Positions 9,831 to 18,017 of a stretch of DNA of 54,760 nucleotides are shown one piece after another. The stretch covers positions 1 through 54,760 of the forward strand of contig JAKQLB010000166.1 of NCBI GenBank assembly GCA_029567375.1, given 5' to 3'. The stretch's first letter is position 1; each line of letters starts with the position of its first letter. Both the position numbers and the translations under genes were made by a program. The notes under the pieces were generated by a model, which saw only the letters and a program-made list of their open reading frames with translations, searched no databases and had not been told where the DNA came from. Source of the stretch: Bacteroidota bacterium. Its GTDB lineage: Bacteria > Bacteroidota > Bacteroidia > Bacteroidales > UBA932.

Positions 9831-10651
9831 AATATCACGAAGGTTTTTTCAAAATTCCAGTTTTCTATTCTGATGAAAGCTTTGCGTGTGGCAATGTTCA
9901 ATCCTATATATACATCGGCAAGGCTTTCAGCTGCGAAATCATATCCCAACTCCTCCATATAGCGTCCAAGGGGAAGGGTGAAAATCCCCTGACAAGCAGT
10001 TGTGTCATCATTTCTTCCATTGAGAGTAAGTTCCATTATTATGGAGGCATCTCCCTGTCTTGGTATGCGAACTGAATATTCTCCGATAGAGGATGCTTCG
10101 GGTACGATGCACTCAAACTTTCCCGGTAGCGGCTCCAGGGTGTGACGGTCGATGCCCTGAAAGTTGCCTTTTACTCGCATCTGCACCTGCTCAAGTCCGT
10201 TCTGTCGGCCCATCGTCGTATTCTCGACTCCGCTATCTTTAATATATACGGTAGTGAATTGTTTGTGTGCATCCATGAGAACATAAGCTTTTTCACCTAT
10301 GGCTTCTATTGTGGTGTTGAATGCATATAGGGAGTCAGCCTGATTGCCCTCGGCAATAATCAGAGCATTTTCCCCTTTTTTAGAAAGAACACCGGATATC
10401 CTGATGCTCCCTTTGGAGACGCTCTCTTTACGGATAGTGTCCATCATATTTACCGGAATGGTTTCGCCGAAATGGAAACCTCCTCCGGAGAGTATAACGT
10501 CATATTCTCCATCCATCATCCGGTGGACGAAATCATATTTGAGCACTCTGGAATAATCCATTGTCAGACGACATGGACAATGGGTCCTGTCTTCAAGAAT
10601 GCTACAGCTGCATAGGAGGAGTGCCAGGAATCCGGTTAAGCTCTTTCTCAT
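9827..10651 (-). CDS. FimB/Mfa2-family fimbrial anchor lipoprotein
   Basis: A 274-residue predicted lipoprotein. The signal ends in LALLLCSCS, with Cys16 or Cys14 the lipidation site, followed by LEDRTHCPCRL, a sequence typical of the FimB/Mfa2 family. In Porphyromonas the family member sits in the outer membrane, anchors the fimbrial shaft and limits its length. The gene is last in the operon after two fimbrillin-like genes, as expected for an anchor. It lies 52 bases beyond the preceding gene. Its TAA shares the tetranucleotide TTAG with the TAG of aroE-aroK on the other strand, so there is no room for an intrinsic terminator between the genes. Confidence 0.85.
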   Translation of the reverse strand: MRKSLTGFLALLLCSCSILEDRTHCPCRLTMDYSRVLKYDFVHRMMDGEYDVILSGGGFHFGETIPVNMMDTIRKESVSKGSIRISGVLSKKGENALIIAEGNQADSLYAFNTTIEAIGEKAYVLMDAHKQFTTVYIKDSGVENTTMGRQNGLEQVQMRVKGNFQGIDRHTLEPLPGKFECIVPEASSIGEYSVRIPRQGDASIIMELTLNGRNDDTTACQGIFTLPLGRYMEELGYDFAAESLADVYIGLNIATRKAFIRIENWNFEKTFVIF

Positions 10652-10703
10652 TTGAACAACACAAATTAATTCATAAATACAATACTGTTTTCATCTGAAA
10701 TGG

Positions 10704-11705
10704 TCAGATTTCTTCGATAACTTCTCCGCCCTCTTCCCATGGAGCAACAGTAATTGTGGCATCTATTGCATCAGTGGTGGGTTTGGTTTCGGGATCATTC
10801 GAGCCCAGGTTTCTGATAGTAAGGGAGATGTCATAAGCGGAGTTGCGCATAAACGAAGGAAGTGTGACAGGGTAGTAGTAGATGTTACCCAGGATTTCGG
10901 CTACAACTACCAAACGTGTCTTTCTGGCAGACCAGGTTGTAATGTCGTTGGTGTCTCCGGCAGTTCCATTGGCGTAGCCATAGAAACGAAAATTGGGGGT
11001 GTCGCTGCTTCCCACTGCGATATTCCTTTCAGTGGAATTGCCGAGAAGTGATTCCGGTGCTTCGGATTTTGTGGTGCCATCAATTATAGCACCCGAATTG
11101 CGCCCCATCTTGTTGCTCCAGGTACTGATGGCAGCATTTCCGGCAACATTTTGGTTGGATACAACATTGTTGAGCATAACATATTTGATCTTAATGTTGC
11201 CGTATCCGGCAGAAAGATTGTTGGTCACTCTAACAAGTCTGGCACGTGCCACAAAACGCGAAATAGTGATTTCAACAGATTCCGTCCCCGATGATTTGAC
11301 TTCAACCTGCTTATCTCCGGACATTACGAACCCACTTGCAGATGCATTTTGTGCAAGTGTCAGTGCCTTTGTCTTGAGGGCGCTTTTGGTGACAGTAGCA
11401 GAGAGTGTTTCGCCCAGATTGGCTACAACCCATATTTCGTATGTGCCTGTCTTCACCTTATCGATGGTTTTGCTAAGGGAGGTGCCGTTGTCAAAATAAT
11501 ACTTGCAGACCTCACCATCGAAAATGAAAATCTGGAGATTGTTGACTGTTGCCTCATTGCCTACTACATCGGTAACGGCTTTTGTCTCTATTGCCCCTTT
11601 AACATTGATTGTGAGTTTGCCTTCGCCCGTGCTGTTATCGGGCTCAACAGGGTTGCAGCCTGTAAAAAGTGCTACAATTGTCAGAATGGATAGAATTTTT
11701 TTCAT
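10704..11705 (-). CDS. Fimbrillin-like (FimA/Mfa1-type) lipoprotein
   Basis: A 333-residue putative structural pilin. I chose the ATG at 11705 because it begins a clean lipoprotein signal, MKKILSILTIVALFTGC with Cys17; the frame stays open for 31 more codons upstream but that extension has no signal character. An early IETKAVTD segment (Lys42-Ala43) lies where type V pilins are cut after a basic residue before polymerising; Lys rather than Arg is noteworthy. NLQIFIFDG and a SARKTRLVV block also occur in the neighbouring pilin-like gene. In known systems these lipoproteins reach the cell surface, lose the N-terminal strand and polymerise by strand exchange. Which of the two pilin-like proteins forms the shaft cannot be told. 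Confidence 0.8.
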   Translation of the reverse strand: MKKILSILTIVALFTGCNPVEPDNSTGEGKLTINVKGAIETKAVTDVVGNEATVNNLQIFIFDGEVCKYYFDNGTSLSKTIDKVKTGTYEIWVVANLGETLSATVTKSALKTKALTLAQNASASGFVMSGDKQVEVKSSGTESVEITISRFVARARLVRVTNNLSAGYGNIKIKYVMLNNVVSNQNVAGNAAISTWSNKMGRNSGAIIDGTTKSEAPESLLGNSTERNIAVGSSDTPNFRFYGYANGTAGDTNDITTWSARKTRLVVVAEILGNIYYYPVTLPSFMRNSAYDISLTIRNLGSNDPETKPTTDAIDATITVAPWEEGGEVIEEI

Positions 11706-11715
11706 TGTTTTAAGT

Positions 11716-11745
11716 GTTTGTAAATGTTTGTAATAGTTTGTAAAT
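11716..11745 (-). repeat. Three 10-base tandem repeats in a fimbrillin leader
   Basis: On the plus strand GTTTGTAAAT, GTTTGTAATA, GTTTGTAAAT; on the coding (minus) strand ATTTACAAAC-like units, starting 10 bases before the fimbrillin ATG. The period is close to one DNA helical turn. The core TTACAAA is the same as in the palindromes near 54.1-54.6 kb. It may be a binding array, or a repeat whose copy number alters spacing to the start codon. Confidence 0.75.
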
Positions 11746-11784
11746 TGTGAATAGTTAGTTGCCCGTTTTGAAAACAGGTTGTGG

Positions 11785-12789
11785 CTACATTTCGTCATCT
11801 ATTTCTCCGCCTTCATTCCACTCGCTGATTTTTACTATGGCTTTAATGGTACCGGGTTCAGTAATGGGTTCTTCGGGATGGGAAACCCCTTCGCGTGTGA
11901 TAGTGATATCATAAAAGTAGTAGGTATTGGCAAAAGTGTTTTCCATTGTTACAGGGTAATACCATAATGTTTCTCCCAATGATGCTTCGATCACAAGTCT
12001 GCTCTTTCTTGCACTCCAGAGTTTGCGATCAAAACAATCCGTGCTCGAATTGGGATAGGGGTAAAGAGTCTCGCCGACAACCAGCGAATCTCTGTCCGCC
12101 ATTGGCCGGTCAATCAAGCTGCCGCAGATGAGATTGTCGCACGAACTCTGTTGATACCCCATTTTGTTGTACCACAGGCCATCATCGCCCTGCATTGCGG
12201 TGAGTGCGTAGTTGTTCTTACCTGCAACATTGGTCAAATATATTCGATGGACTTTAAATGGCATTCCGGCAAGATGAGAATTGCCGAATTCCGTTCTGAT
12301 TATACACTCTACTTTGGCCACCATTCTCTGCACGACAATTTCCACTTCCAAATCGGACTCAATCTCAACGGTGGTAGTGCCTATCATCTGAAATGATCCT
12401 CTGCTGTTGTTCCAGAGGTGGCTTTCGCACATAAGTAATTCTTCTGCCGATGAAGGAGCCACCGGCAGTTCGGGAGCGTTGACGAAACAGCAAAATGTGC
12501 AGCGTCCTCCGGGAATGATTACTTCATAATCGCTGCCGCTGCCGGTTATCTTTTGCACGAAAGTCTCATTGCTGTCGAATATGTAAAGTTGTACGCTGTT
12601 GATCCTTGTCTCCTCTTCAGCGGTAACTCCAATAGCGCGTGTGGCTATGGGTGCTCCAGGTTGCGAGTTCTTTAGATAAATAGTAACTCTATGCATTTTA
12701 CCCTCAGCGAAGTGTAAAGGATTGTGGCACGCCCATAATAATGGGAGTAGCGCGACAACTATTATCAGATATTTGAAAATCCGTTTCAT
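11785..12789 (-). CDS. Fimbrillin-like lipoprotein
   Basis: A 334-residue putative pilin or tip subunit. The signal MKRIFKYLIIVVALLPLLWAC places the lipid on Cys21. PIATRAIG (Arg51-Ala52) is a good candidate for the Arg-specific cleavage that activates FimA/Mfa1-type pilins. It is followed by the INSVQLYIFDSN strand, and further on by KLWSARKSRLVIEA, which parallels the next gene's SARKTRLVV. The C-terminus has acidic and Gly-rich turns (EWNEGGEIDDE), like EEGGEVIEE in the neighbour. The start overlaps the stop of the DUF3868 gene by 4 bases (ATGA), so translation is probably coupled. There is a 79-base gap, holding the 10-base repeats, before the next fimbrillin gene. Confidence 0.8.
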   Translation of the reverse strand: MKRIFKYLIIVVALLPLLWACHNPLHFAEGKMHRVTIYLKNSQPGAPIATRAIGVTAEEETRINSVQLYIFDSNETFVQKITGSGSDYEVIIPGGRCTFCCFVNAPELPVAPSSAEELLMCESHLWNNSRGSFQMIGTTTVEIESDLEVEIVVQRMVAKVECIIRTEFGNSHLAGMPFKVHRIYLTNVAGKNNYALTAMQGDDGLWYNKMGYQQSSCDNLICGSLIDRPMADRDSLVVGETLYPYPNSSTDCFDRKLWSARKSRLVIEASLGETLWYYPVTMENTFANTYYFYDITITREGVSHPEEPITEPGTIKAIVKISEWNEGGEIDDEM

Positions 12790-14750
12790 TCAAAGTATCG
12801 GTTAAGTTCATACATCCTTACTAGTGTATATATTTCAGGGTCGAGATTTCCTCTGTGTATGTAGTTGCTATCTTCTCTGCAGGCCTTCAGATAGTACTCT
12901 GCCGCACTCTTGCTTTTTCCGTTGCGTGCCTCCAGCAACGCCATCAGATAATTTCTCCGCGGGGTAGGAGGGAGTTCCGAGAGGAGATCCAGCGCCGATG
13001 CGTTGTAGTCGGCGGCACAATAGGCTACTGCGGTATTAAAGTCCCTGTAGGGTGCTAGCAGGGTGACTGCAAGTTTATAATCTCTGTCGCGCAGAGCCTG
13101 CACTCCTGCCATATAAGTGCTGTCAATGATAGTGGTGTGGATGGTATCCTGAATCATATCTTTACGATGTAGGTGGAATTCAAATCTCACCGTACGCAAC
13201 CTGGGATAGATCTCGTAGGTGAGGTAAGGGTAGAGGTCTTCCATTGAGAGCATTCTTTCGCGTTTGTCGGGGTTTTGTTCTGCCGAGAGCAGGAAATATC
13301 TCTCCTTTTGCAGCGGAGTCATCACAGTATCTGTCATCACCAGCCGGTCAAGAGCACTCCAGTCTTCTGCTACGCTTCGCGAAATGAATTCGACGTTAGC
13401 TCTAGGAGCCCCTTTGTCGGGCTCCGCCGGAACTTTCTCCAAATTGATGGAAAACCCTATCTCACTCTCTGAAGAATCCCGCCAGCTTCTTATAAATCGC
13501 TCAAAATATCGGCTTACCGATGCACTTCTGCGCTTGCTCAATTTTGAATTATATTCCCAGCTTCCTTCAGGGGAAGAACTTGCAGTAACAACTATTGAAT
13601 CCAGGTCAAAATCCCTGTTCTCGAGCAGCAAACGCAGAGTCCGCCGGATACGGGCTATTTCCTGAGCATTCTCCGAAAGGAGTTCCAACACCTCATCGCA
13701 ATCTTTTTCAAATTCTATATAACAGATATCATCAGCTCTGACCTCTCTTGATATTACTTGTGTCAGATATCTCTCACGCTCCTCGGCAAATGCACTAAGA
13801 GAGGAGATATAAAAAGTGAGAGGGGCGCCGGGTTCAATGGTGTATATGCGGTTTTCTTGCTCATATATCTCCCCTTCGAGAACAATCTCCACTTTCCGAA
13901 GACGGGGTCGCGTTTGTACTCTTTGTACATAATTGTAGATAAAATCGCCGCTTGCATTGCGTATTACAGTGTCCAGTCGGAGATGTTCCGTAATTATGGG
14001 AGCCTTGACATAACGGTCGTACATCCTGCCGATATTGGCTTTCTTCCATTCGTTGTGACGAACACGCAGACCATATGTATAGTGTTGCAGGGCATCCTGA
14101 GCCGTGATGCCGTAGTGAGAAAGAAAGAGTTCATCCGAAACATATGTGGAATCGGTTCGATACTTGTAAAGTTCCGGAATATTTCTTTGGATGAATACCT
14201 CCAGTTGGTGCATATCTATGAATTTGGTGCTGTCCTTAATAATGGAGTTGAGAAACCTGCGGTATTGCTGATATCCGCGCAATTGGCTTTTACGGTAGCT
14301 TTCGCCTGTAATGAGAATGCGCTCGAGATTTACGGTGTCTTCAAGGATATGCATTACCGGCATCATTCTCAACTGCCATTTACTGTCCTGAAGCTCTTTC
14401 GGAACAAGCACCTGAAACTCTATCTCCACTTTTCCGTGCCGTTCGGCAACATTGCGAAATCGGGCCGTCACAACGGCTGCCTGCAATTCTTCAGTGGCCA
14501 CCATTTCACCTGTTCCTTCATCCCTCACCGCCCTCATAAGGTGATATGTGTTGCCCTTATCATCTTCAACCACCGAGGTGTCGCGCATGACCTGCGGTAT
14601 GGACATTTCCCGTAATGTACTTCTCTTTTCCTGAGGCAGGGAGATGGATGCGGAGTAGTTGCCAAGTGACTCTATCCTTCCGGAAAGGCTTCCGCAGGAG
14701 GAGAGCGCTACTGCAGCTGTAGTGGCAATTATTGTGATTATGTTTTTCAT
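12786..14750 (-). CDS. DUF3868 lipoprotein with OmpA-like segment
   Basis: A 654-residue predicted lipoprotein from the ATG at 14750, which gives the signal MKNIITIIATTAAVALSSC (Cys19); an in-frame ATG 8 codons earlier lies inside the preceding gene and lacks signal character. DUF3868 proteins accompany DUF3575 proteins in Bacteroidetes fimbrial operons; their exact role is not known. A segment near residues 385-415 (ASSSPEGSWEYNSKLSKRR, then SVSRYF) resembles the OmpA peptidoglycan-binding motif, suggesting a link between fimbria and cell wall. The C-terminal 150 residues look helical and repeat-like (ALRDRDYKLAVTLL, AVAYCAADYNASALDLL), similar to TPR repeats. It starts 7 bases after the DUF3575 gene. 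Confidence 0.75.
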   Translation of the reverse strand: MKNIITIIATTAAVALSSCGSLSGRIESLGNYSASISLPQEKRSTLREMSIPQVMRDTSVVEDDKGNTYHLMRAVRDEGTGEMVATEELQAAVVTARFRNVAERHGKVEIEFQVLVPKELQDSKWQLRMMPVMHILEDTVNLERILITGESYRKSQLRGYQQYRRFLNSIIKDSTKFIDMHQLEVFIQRNIPELYKYRTDSTYVSDELFLSHYGITAQDALQHYTYGLRVRHNEWKKANIGRMYDRYVKAPIITEHLRLDTVIRNASGDFIYNYVQRVQTRPRLRKVEIVLEGEIYEQENRIYTIEPGAPLTFYISSLSAFAEERERYLTQVISREVRADDICYIEFEKDCDEVLELLSENAQEIARIRRTLRLLLENRDFDLDSIVVTASSSPEGSWEYNSKLSKRRSASVSRYFERFIRSWRDSSESEIGFSINLEKVPAEPDKGAPRANVEFISRSVAEDWSALDRLVMTDTVMTPLQKERYFLLSAEQNPDKRERMLSMEDLYPYLTYEIYPRLRTVRFEFHLHRKDMIQDTIHTTIIDSTYMAGVQALRDRDYKLAVTLLAPYRDFNTAVAYCAADYNASALDLLSELPPTPRRNYLMALLEARNGKSKSAAEYYLKACREDSNYIHRGNLDPEIYTLVRMYELNRYFE

Positions 14751-14757
14751 TGTTTCT

Positions 14758-15327
14758 TCAAAAAATGTACACAAGTGAAACTATCAGTTCACCGGGTATG
14801 ACAAACCATCCGTGAGCATTATCTTCCGAAAGAATAGTACCGCAGCGCGGGCAATCGTAACGTGTGTACCATCTGTGGCCACCCCATATGCCTGCTCCAA
14901 ACTCTATGTTGAACTTACTATGGATCATATATGAGTATCCGAAAGCCGCCTCTGCGCCTATTGCAACTCCTTCTTCGGTAATTTGCCGTCCGAAAACTCC
15001 TCCGCAGTTGTATTCGCGTACTTGCGTTCGCATTCCGAACCACCAGGAGGAGAATATATTCCAAGGCCAGTACCTCACTCCGAGTGAAGCCTCGCGTTTG
15101 CGATTCTGAATAAAACCTTTCTCCTGTGAACCATACTGCCAGGGATTGTATCGTACTCCGGCGTTTACCGAGATATGGCGCGAGGCGGCAAACGACACCT
15201 CACCGCTCAAAGTGCCGAAATTGGCCATGTCCGCCAGATTGGCGGAAACAGCAACGCGCTGCGCGCTTACATTCAAGACGGCAAAGAAAATAATAACTAT
15301 TATCGAAATCAATCTAACCATACCCAT
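14758..15327 (-). CDS. DUF3575 outer-membrane-type protein
   Basis: A 189-residue protein with a cleavable signal ending in NVSAQ and short alternating strands ending in VSLVYIF, a C-terminal aromatic residue typical of outer membrane barrels. GVRYNPWQYGS and GVRYWPWNIFSSWW, then NIEFGAGIWGGHRWYTRYDC, are features I recognise from the DUF3575 family. It is first in the fimbrial operon, behind a good Bacteroidetes promoter. CPRCGTIL contains two cysteines that could pair or bind metal. Family proteins are linked to fimbrial operons, but a biochemical function is not established. A start two codons later is equally possible (MGMVRL). Confidence 0.75.
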   Translation of the reverse strand: MGMVRLISIIVIIFFAVLNVSAQRVAVSANLADMANFGTLSGEVSFAASRHISVNAGVRYNPWQYGSQEKGFIQNRKREASLGVRYWPWNIFSSWWFGMRTQVREYNCGGVFGRQITEEGVAIGAEAAFGYSYMIHSKFNIEFGAGIWGGHRWYTRYDCPRCGTILSEDNAHGWFVIPGELIVSLVYIF

Positions 15328-15348
15328 CGCACATTAGTTATTTTACTG

Positions 15349-15379
15349 CAAAAGTATATAATATTTATAAAACAACAAA
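15349..15379 (-). promoter_or_regulatory. Promoter of the fimbrial operon
   Basis: Minus strand: TTTG at 15379-15376, then 19 bases, then TACTTTTG at 15356-15349 (exact TAnnTTTG). It ends 21 bases before the DUF3575 ATG. It lies back to back with a plus-strand promoter 50 bases away. Confidence 0.65.
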
Positions 15380-15406
15380 AATAAATCACAATAAATATAG
15401 TTTAAA

Positions 15407-15434
15407 TTGACAAAATTTAAAAGCACTATATTTG
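15407..15434 (+). promoter_or_regulatory. Plus-strand promoter without an obvious full gene
   Basis: TTG at 15407-15409, 17 bases, then TATATTTG at 15427-15434 (exact TAnnTTTG). It points into a region holding only a 29-codon frame before the end of the convergent hydrolase gene. Confidence 0.6.
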
Positions 15435-15462
15435 TAGTGATAATATTAAACACATAAATACT

Positions 15463-15552
15463 ATGATACCTATAATAAAAAGAAATTATCCCGCAATAAT
15501 GGTTCTTATTGCGAGAGCATCACCGGGCTGCACTAAAAAGGAAGGTTTTTAA
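15463..15552 (+). CDS. 29-residue lipoprotein-signal-like peptide, possible relic
   Basis: ATG at 15463 opens 29 codons to TAA at 15550-15552, placed about 28 bases after a good TAnnTTTG promoter. The peptide reads like a lipoprotein signal: basic IKRN, a hydrophobic PAIMVLIA, then RASPGCTKKEG, where Cys follows a lipobox-like region and CTKKE resembles the start of many Bacteroidetes lipoproteins. It then stops, with only 25 bases left before the convergent hydrolase gene. It may be the remaining head of a deleted lipoprotein gene, a true tiny lipopeptide, or chance. I favour a relic; the Arg and Pro before Cys make the lipobox poor. Confidence 0.35.
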   Translation: MIPIIKRNYPAIMVLIARASPGCTKKEGF

Positions 15553-15577
15553 CCTGAAAAGGTGGAGATTGGGCTAT

Positions 15578-16831
15578 TTACGGATACATTGGTTGATTTG
15601 GATAGAGATACTTGTAAAAATCCATAATCATTCTTACAATCATCTTCTCATGCGCTATATCCTCATGAATATATTCTACATCGGCATTTATCTCCTTTAG
15701 ATAAGCGTATAGCTTATCCCCACAAATGGAGGGAACATACAGGTCTTTATGACAGTTGTATAAACGAACTTTGACGTCAGGTCGCCAATCATTCGGTATG
15801 GAGTGCTTTTTCAATGCCTCCATAACCAGTTGACGGTATTGATTTTCTTTATTTCCTAAAAAATCCTCATCGAAATAGTCGTTAAGATCGGTTCCGATAT
15901 AAGATGTAACATCCGGGACCGCTCTGGACCCGTCGCACAATTCGGGAAACTCTTCCAATAGTTTCCCCTTAAAAATCTTGGTAAAATCCAGATTTAAATT
16001 ATCATAGTAGTTTAAAGACCAGAGTATAAAGGGTCCTGAGGCATATTCGGAATAACGGGTTTCAAATAAATCCTCCATACAGAGGTCCGGGTAATAAGGG
16101 CCTCCTCCGACAAAGATATCTTTCACACTGATATCCGACTCCTTATGGATGGAGAGATATCGGGCCAGAGACCAGATAGCGGAACCACCAAGAGAATAGC
16201 CAAACAGAATGATCCTTCTGGGCAGCTTGTAGTGATAGCGATTATAAATAAACTCTCTAGCCGCCAGATAAAAGTCTACACCTGTTTCAGCTAAATTTTC
16301 ATGTTGGATTATGGACATAGGTTGATCTGAATTGAGGCCCATACCAATCCCATCCGGTATCATGCAGACATAATCACCCGCCACGGCTAATAGGGATTCC
16401 ACACTATATCGATTATCGGTACCGCTTTCTCCTTTGCTCTTGAAAAATGGATAGACGAAGATTACGCCTTTAGGCAACCTGTTTTGCGGACAATATAGAA
16501 GCCCGGATGCTACGACGGACTCACCAAGTGGATCTTTAGTATTATATGCAACCCCATGTACGGTATAATCCTTTGAAAGCGCAACATACAGGTTGAGTCT
16601 TTCCAGCAATTGTTGTGCTTGTGCTTCGTTATAACCCGCTTTCAACAACATTTCTTTAGGAGTGGCTCCAAATTCCCTTGAAGCTTTCTGGATAAGCTCT
16701 CCCATCTTCGTATTCTCTTCGAAGAGTTGATGACTGTATTTAACATATTCAATTTCCTCAAAGACCGGCTCTCTTTCACAGCTTAAAAGAGAGAAGGCTA
16801 AAATGAATATGGCTAAAAATGAGTATCTCAT
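15578..16831 (-). CDS. Lipoprotein alpha/beta-hydrolase
   Basis: A 417-residue predicted lipoprotein: the signal FLAIFILAFSLLSC puts the lipid on Cys18. The nucleophile elbow is GYSLGGS with Ser213. A C-terminal KDLYVP segment supplies a likely acid Asp, and EDIAHEKM a likely His, completing a triad. GVIFVYPFFKSKGESGTD and MIPDGIGMGLN resemble secreted lipase or prolyl-oligopeptidase-like hydrolases. The substrate is unknown. It is the last gene of the cassette beginning at 21918, 28 bases after the beta-barrel gene, so it may act on the lipid or lipoprotein handled by that transporter. That link is inference from position only. Confidence 0.75.
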   Translation of the reverse strand: MRYSFLAIFILAFSLLSCEREPVFEEIEYVKYSHQLFEENTKMGELIQKASREFGATPKEMLLKAGYNEAQAQQLLERLNLYVALSKDYTVHGVAYNTKDPLGESVVASGLLYCPQNRLPKGVIFVYPFFKSKGESGTDNRYSVESLLAVAGDYVCMIPDGIGMGLNSDQPMSIIQHENLAETGVDFYLAAREFIYNRYHYKLPRRIILFGYSLGGSAIWSLARYLSIHKESDISVKDIFVGGGPYYPDLCMEDLFETRYSEYASGPFILWSLNYYDNLNLDFTKIFKGKLLEEFPELCDGSRAVPDVTSYIGTDLNDYFDEDFLGNKENQYRQLVMEALKKHSIPNDWRPDVKVRLYNCHKDLYVPSICGDKLYAYLKEINADVEYIHEDIAHEKMIVRMIMDFYKYLYPNQPMYP

Positions 16832-16859
16832 CCCAGTATAAACTATTTATTTTCACACT

Positions 16860-18017
16860 TCAAAAATAATATTTTAAATGTAGTGTGCCTACTATCCCAT
16901 CCATTGAATAAGATTGACCTAAGGTATAATCAAATAGATTAATCATCAAAGATAGGTCAAAATTTTTAAAAACATGGTAGCTCATTTCTGCTCCGACATA
17001 AATTGCTTCCTGATCGTGGAAGTATGCTATTAAGGAGTTTATCGAGCACAATTTGGAAAAAGGATAATAAATTTGTCCTGCAAAGCTCCATCGAGATGTA
17101 GTCAACTCTCTCACAGAGCGACTCGCAGGTAGATATGAAAAGACAATATCCGATATGTCATATGGTTTATTTGTATATAAGACTTCAGTTTGTAAGATAA
17201 GGTTGTTTGAAAATATTTTATCAATACCTAAAGAAAGCTGAACGACGTCAGGCTTATCACTTAACTTTCGGTAGTCATGAAAATATGACCCTTCGAATCT
17301 GATATTCATATTCATCAGCTCAGTAGTAAAGCCTCCTCCTGCAAAGAGATAGTGGCCTTTATATACTCCTCCCAACAATTGATAATCGAATTTTCGGAAA
17401 TTATTCCGGTGTAATAAAGCTGCAGTAGGCGAACCATCTCTGTCGGCAGACAGAGCAATTTCACTGGTAGCAACCTCAGTGTGATAAAATCTGGCTCGCA
17501 CGGCATCACACCCCATTTTCTCAGGGTAAGTGAAATTAATGACAGGTGATGAGTCAAAGATATCATTTGGGTTCCACAATATAGTATTCCCCCAGTTAAT
17601 CCTCTGACGGCCCAGAGTAATTTCAAAATCATCGGTGGCCCACCGAAACGCAAGCCGGTCCAAAGCAATCCCTAACCATTTATCATCCTTGTCTATTAGC
17701 GAATAGGATAGTTTCATCAGATTGTCATCGTCAGTTGAAGTCTCTTTGATGATTTTTAGAATCGTGTTATTTCCAATGGAGAAATTAGTTCGGCTACTGA
17801 TAAATATGTCAAAATTATTATTGATACTCCAATTGAAATTAAATCGTTGAGAGGTCATATTCTGCCATAAAGTCTCATCAAAAGGATCAGGCCTCGTCTC
17901 TCCAAGAAGGGAGTAGTTGTTTATGTGTCCCGTCAGGTTGACTTGAGCATATGCACAGCAAAAACAGAGCTGAAACAAGGAAAATGCTATGATGAGCCTA
18001 CCGAACATATGTTTCAT
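16860..18017 (-). CDS. Beta-barrel outer membrane protein of the Lol-like cassette
   Basis: A 385-residue protein with a signal peptide ending in CCAYAQ (cleavage after about residue 24) and alternating polar/hydrophobic strands up to a terminal LHLKYYF, a typical barrel end. LGRQRINWGNTILWNPNDIFD is a distinctive conserved-looking stretch that recalls the DUF1302/porin-like barrels found near other envelope lipid transporters, but I cannot assign a family firmly. Its ATG overlaps the end of the ATPase gene by 20 bases, strongly suggesting co-translation and a joint function. A second start three codons later (MFGRLII) is possible. Confidence 0.65.
   Translation of the reverse strand: MKHMFGRLIIAFSLFQLCFCCAYAQVNLTGHINNYSLLGETRPDPFDETLWQNMTSQRFNFNWSINNNFDIFISSRTNFSIGNNTILKIIKETSTDDDNLMKLSYSLIDKDDKWLGIALDRLAFRWATDDFEITLGRQRINWGNTILWNPNDIFDSSPVINFTYPEKMGCDAVRARFYHTEVATSEIALSADRDGSPTAALLHRNNFRKFDYQLLGGVYKGHYLFAGGGFTTELMNMNIRFEGSYFHDYRKLSDKPDVVQLSLGIDKIFSNNLILQTEVLYTNKPYDISDIVFSYLPASRSVRELTTSRWSFAGQIYYPFSKLCSINSLIAYFHDQEAIYVGAEMSYHVFKNFDLSLMINLFDYTLGQSYSMDGIVGTLHLKYYF

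Noticed and set aside
11706-11798. Upstream extension of the fimbrillin frame to an earlier ATG
   Set aside because: The extra 31 residues include the 10-base repeats and lack any signal character, while the internal ATG starts a perfect lipoprotein signal.
13758-14615. Long plus-strand open frame of 285 codons opposite the DUF3868 gene
   Set aside because: It is the antisense shadow of the DUF3868/OmpA-like gene, which has a signal peptide, operon position and family features; the shadow has unusual composition.
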